A stretch of 52,188 nucleotides of DNA from an uncultured Lachnospiraceae bacterium. Lineage in GTDB: Bacteria; Bacillota; Clostridia; Lachnospirales; Lachnospiraceae. This document shows, in pieces, positions 50,953 through 52,188 of this stretch. The notes below the pieces were generated by a model that saw only the letters and a program-made list of their open reading frames with translations, had not been told where the DNA came from and ran no database searches. The position numbers and the translations under genes were made by a program. How positions within the stretch are numbered: the stretch's first letter is position 1; every line of letters begins with the position of its first letter. The stretch lies in contig CADABA010000022.1 of NCBI GenBank assembly GCA_902785985.1, positions 1 to 52,188 on the forward strand. The letters are read 5' to 3'.

Positions 50953-51334
50953 ATGGCCACACAGCAGATTTCCGTATTTCTTGAGAACAACCATGTGCGT
51001 TGCAGATGCGATGGACTTCGGTATCGTCCGTGTCATTGTGGATGATGTCTATTCTACCGTCACGATCCTCAAGGACGAGGGGTATGTCTGCCAGATCACA
51101 AAAGTCCTGACAGTCGAGATGGAGGATAAGCCCGGTGCACTCGGGAAGATTCTTTCCCTGCTTACGGATGCAAACATTAATCTTGAATATACCTATGCAT
51201 TCCTCTCCCGCAAGAAGGCGAAAGCTTATCTGATCGTCAAGGTCAATGAGAGAAAGAAAGCGGAGCAGATCCTCTCCGGAGCAGGAATCCACGTTGTCCA
51301 GCAGGATGAACTGTCTGATATTTTCGGAAACTGA
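50953..51334 (+). pseudogene. ACT-domain protein gene, frameshifted by internal deletion
   Basis: The partner regulatory protein of paaK in Clostridia. ATG 50953 follows GAAGGAGAAAAG and encodes ATQQISVFLENN, the family start (xQISVFLENKPG). The frame then breaks: the rest of the protein (CVADAMDFGIVRVIVDDVYS...LTDANINLEYTYAF to QDELSDIFGN) continues in the +1 frame from about 50995 to 51334. The ~22 residues normally between FLEN and CVADA, first ACT repeat included, are almost absent. The intact second ACT repeat is about residues 60-130 of the ancestral protein. The frame open from 50900 does not have a family start. Confidence 0.8.
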
Positions 51335-51805
51335 CCTTAAAATATGATCGACCAGGAACTGTCCCTGACTCATTGCGAGAACAGGGACAGTTTTCGTTTT
51401 CACAGGATTCCGGAAAAGAGTTGATTCTGCAGTTCAGGTGGATTCTGAAGAGATTTTCTGATACTATAGTTCAGGTAGACAGGCAATTGCGAAAGTCTGT
51501 GCTTCATGGGAATTGTATGAACATTCAAACGGCTTCCGCGCCAGGAACTTCTAACATTCACTCAAGATGTGGAAAGGCATTCGCAAAAATCGTGAGTTCC
51601 AAGGCTTGTGCAGATTGTTTGAATTGTTCAAACAATTCCATTACGCACAGAGTTTCGCAAGAGCCTGTCAGTTCAGGCAGATCATGAAAAGAATACTTAA
51701 TCTCCGACGCAGAATCATTGTGATCCTGATCGTGAGATGAGTGCGCAAATTGAAGCTTCTTTGAATGTCTTAGGGCATCAGTGTACAGCCAGAGAGGGGA
51801 AATAT
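51335..51805. other. 471-bp gap before the last gene
   Basis: After the terminator at 51357 the DNA is A/T-richer. It holds a palindrome GAATTGT-TCAA-ACAATTC near 51620-51640 and GTGAGATGAGTGCGCAAA at about 51735, resembling the Y/T-related sequence at 9505. An ORF open through 51373-51687 shows no family character. Confidence 0.5.
51357..51400 (+). terminator. Terminator after the paaK-ACT pair
   Basis: AACTGTCCCTG / CAGGGACAGTT stem with a 14-nt loop, then TTTTCGTTTTC. Confidence 0.85.
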
Positions 51806-52188
51806 ATGAAAATCGGTTTCAGCAACGAGAAGTACGTCAAAACGCAGTCCGAGCACATCAGGGAGCGTATCAGCCAGTTCGGCGGAAAGCTCTATCTGGA
51901 ATTCGGCGGGAAGCTTTTTGATGATTATCACGCGTCCCGCGTCCTTCCCGGCTTTGAGCCGGATTCCAAGCTTAAGATGCTCATGCAGCTTCGGGATCAG
52001 GCGGAAGTGGTCATCGTCATCTCTGCGATCGATATTGAGAACAATAAGGTGCGCGGGGACCTCGGAATCACGTATGACACCGACGTCCTGCGCCTGATCA
52101 ATGAATTCCGCGACTGCGGTCTCTATGTGGGATCTGTGTGCATAACGCATTTCAAGAATCAGGACGGCGCGGTCCTCTTTAAGAACCA
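51806..52188 (+). CDS. DUF1846 family protein, 3'-truncated by the window
   Basis: The first 127 residues of a protein that normally exceeds 490 aa. MKIGFSNEKYVKTQSEHI, then GGKLYLEFGGKLFDDYHASRVLPGFEPDSKL, RDQAEVVIVISAIDIENNKVRGDLGITYD and GLYVGSVCITHF match the conserved N-terminus of DUF1846, a family of unknown function. AGAGGGGAAAT precedes the ATG. The frame is open to the right edge. Confidence 0.88.
   Translation, partial: MKIGFSNEKYVKTQSEHIRERISQFGGKLYLEFGGKLFDDYHASRVLPGFEPDSKLKMLMQLRDQAEVVIVISAIDIENNKVRGDLGITYDTDVLRLINEFRDCGLYVGSVCITHFKNQDGAVLFKN

Noticed and set aside
50900-51334. Intact 144-aa ACT protein from the start at 50900
   Set aside because: Its first ~30 residues are not family-like, while a proper family start with a ribosome site lies in another frame at 50953.
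51373-51687. 104-codon frame between the ACT gene and the DUF1846 gene
   Set aside because: Begins inside the terminator stem with a TTG, has no ribosome site, and shows no recognisable domain.

Overview
The window is a chromosomal segment of an anaerobic Firmicute of the class Clostridia, most likely a Lachnospiraceae-type bacterium. This rests on gene content and protein character: a single-chain PurL with its own glutaminase domain, a deo/udp nucleoside operon, Gld-type ABC genes, an NYN/LOTUS protein, strong GGAGG ribosome sites, and TTG/GTG starts. There is no prophage, integrase, transposase, CRISPR array or rRNA operon. Most genes are on the + strand. The window starts inside one gene (a nucleoside-type ABC permease) and ends inside another (a DUF1846 protein).

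Layout. 1-2459: nucleoside-uptake permease, thymidine kinase, and a frameshifted histidine phosphatase. 2570-9227: a membrane-anchored amidase, a GtrII-like membrane glycosyltransferase, and a four-gene Gld-like ABC cassette (ATPase, permease, GldG-like, DUF4340). 9228-12690: ispF, a PHP-type histidinol phosphatase and a Dus enzyme, separated by dense interspersed repeats. 13002-24436: an AraC regulator (- strand), RlmD, chorismate mutase, an RlmI-like methyltransferase, a UDPGP-family pyrophosphorylase, an NYN-LOTUS protein, a PD-(D/E)XK-DinG helicase fusion, an HD-domain protein with an N-terminal repeat, and a 42-codon Cys-rich ORF. 24603-31564: PurL, tRNA(CAU), a Gfo/Idh/MocA oxidoreductase and LarC. 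31803-37143: a lipoprotein amidase (-), a ketopantoate-reductase-like gene (+), a PfoR/EIIC-like membrane protein (-) and a NadR/NiaR-type repressor (-). 37704-45395: Nth, a rhomboid protease, a zinc-ribbon membrane protein, an RsuA-type pseudouridine synthase, a 49-aa membrane peptide, a HAD-TM-TPR fusion and a large serine hydrolase. 45559-49467: a complete nucleoside catabolic operon (udp-deoD-deoC-cdd-deoB). 49684-51334: a paaK/ACT pair in which both genes carry internal deletions.

How the genes work together. Nucleoside salvage appears twice: import plus Tdk at the left end, and phosphorolysis to deoxyribose-5-phosphate, acetaldehyde and ribose-5-phosphate in the udp-deoB operon. Most other genes are housekeeping (rRNA/tRNA modification, isoprenoid, aromatic and purine synthesis, DNA repair).

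The most unusual property is the intergenic DNA. It holds a family of modular, hairpin-rich repeats: a 97-bp palindromic cassette with 15-bp terminal inverted repeats (P), a ~90-bp tail (T), a ~78-bp three-hairpin cassette (R), and two further families (X, Y). They combine in the order P-T-R and tend to sit just after stop codons. Other points of interest are a promoter/operator architecture upstream of the PfoR-like gene, a promoter-terminator leader before the rhomboid gene, and three genes with internal frameshifts or deletions.
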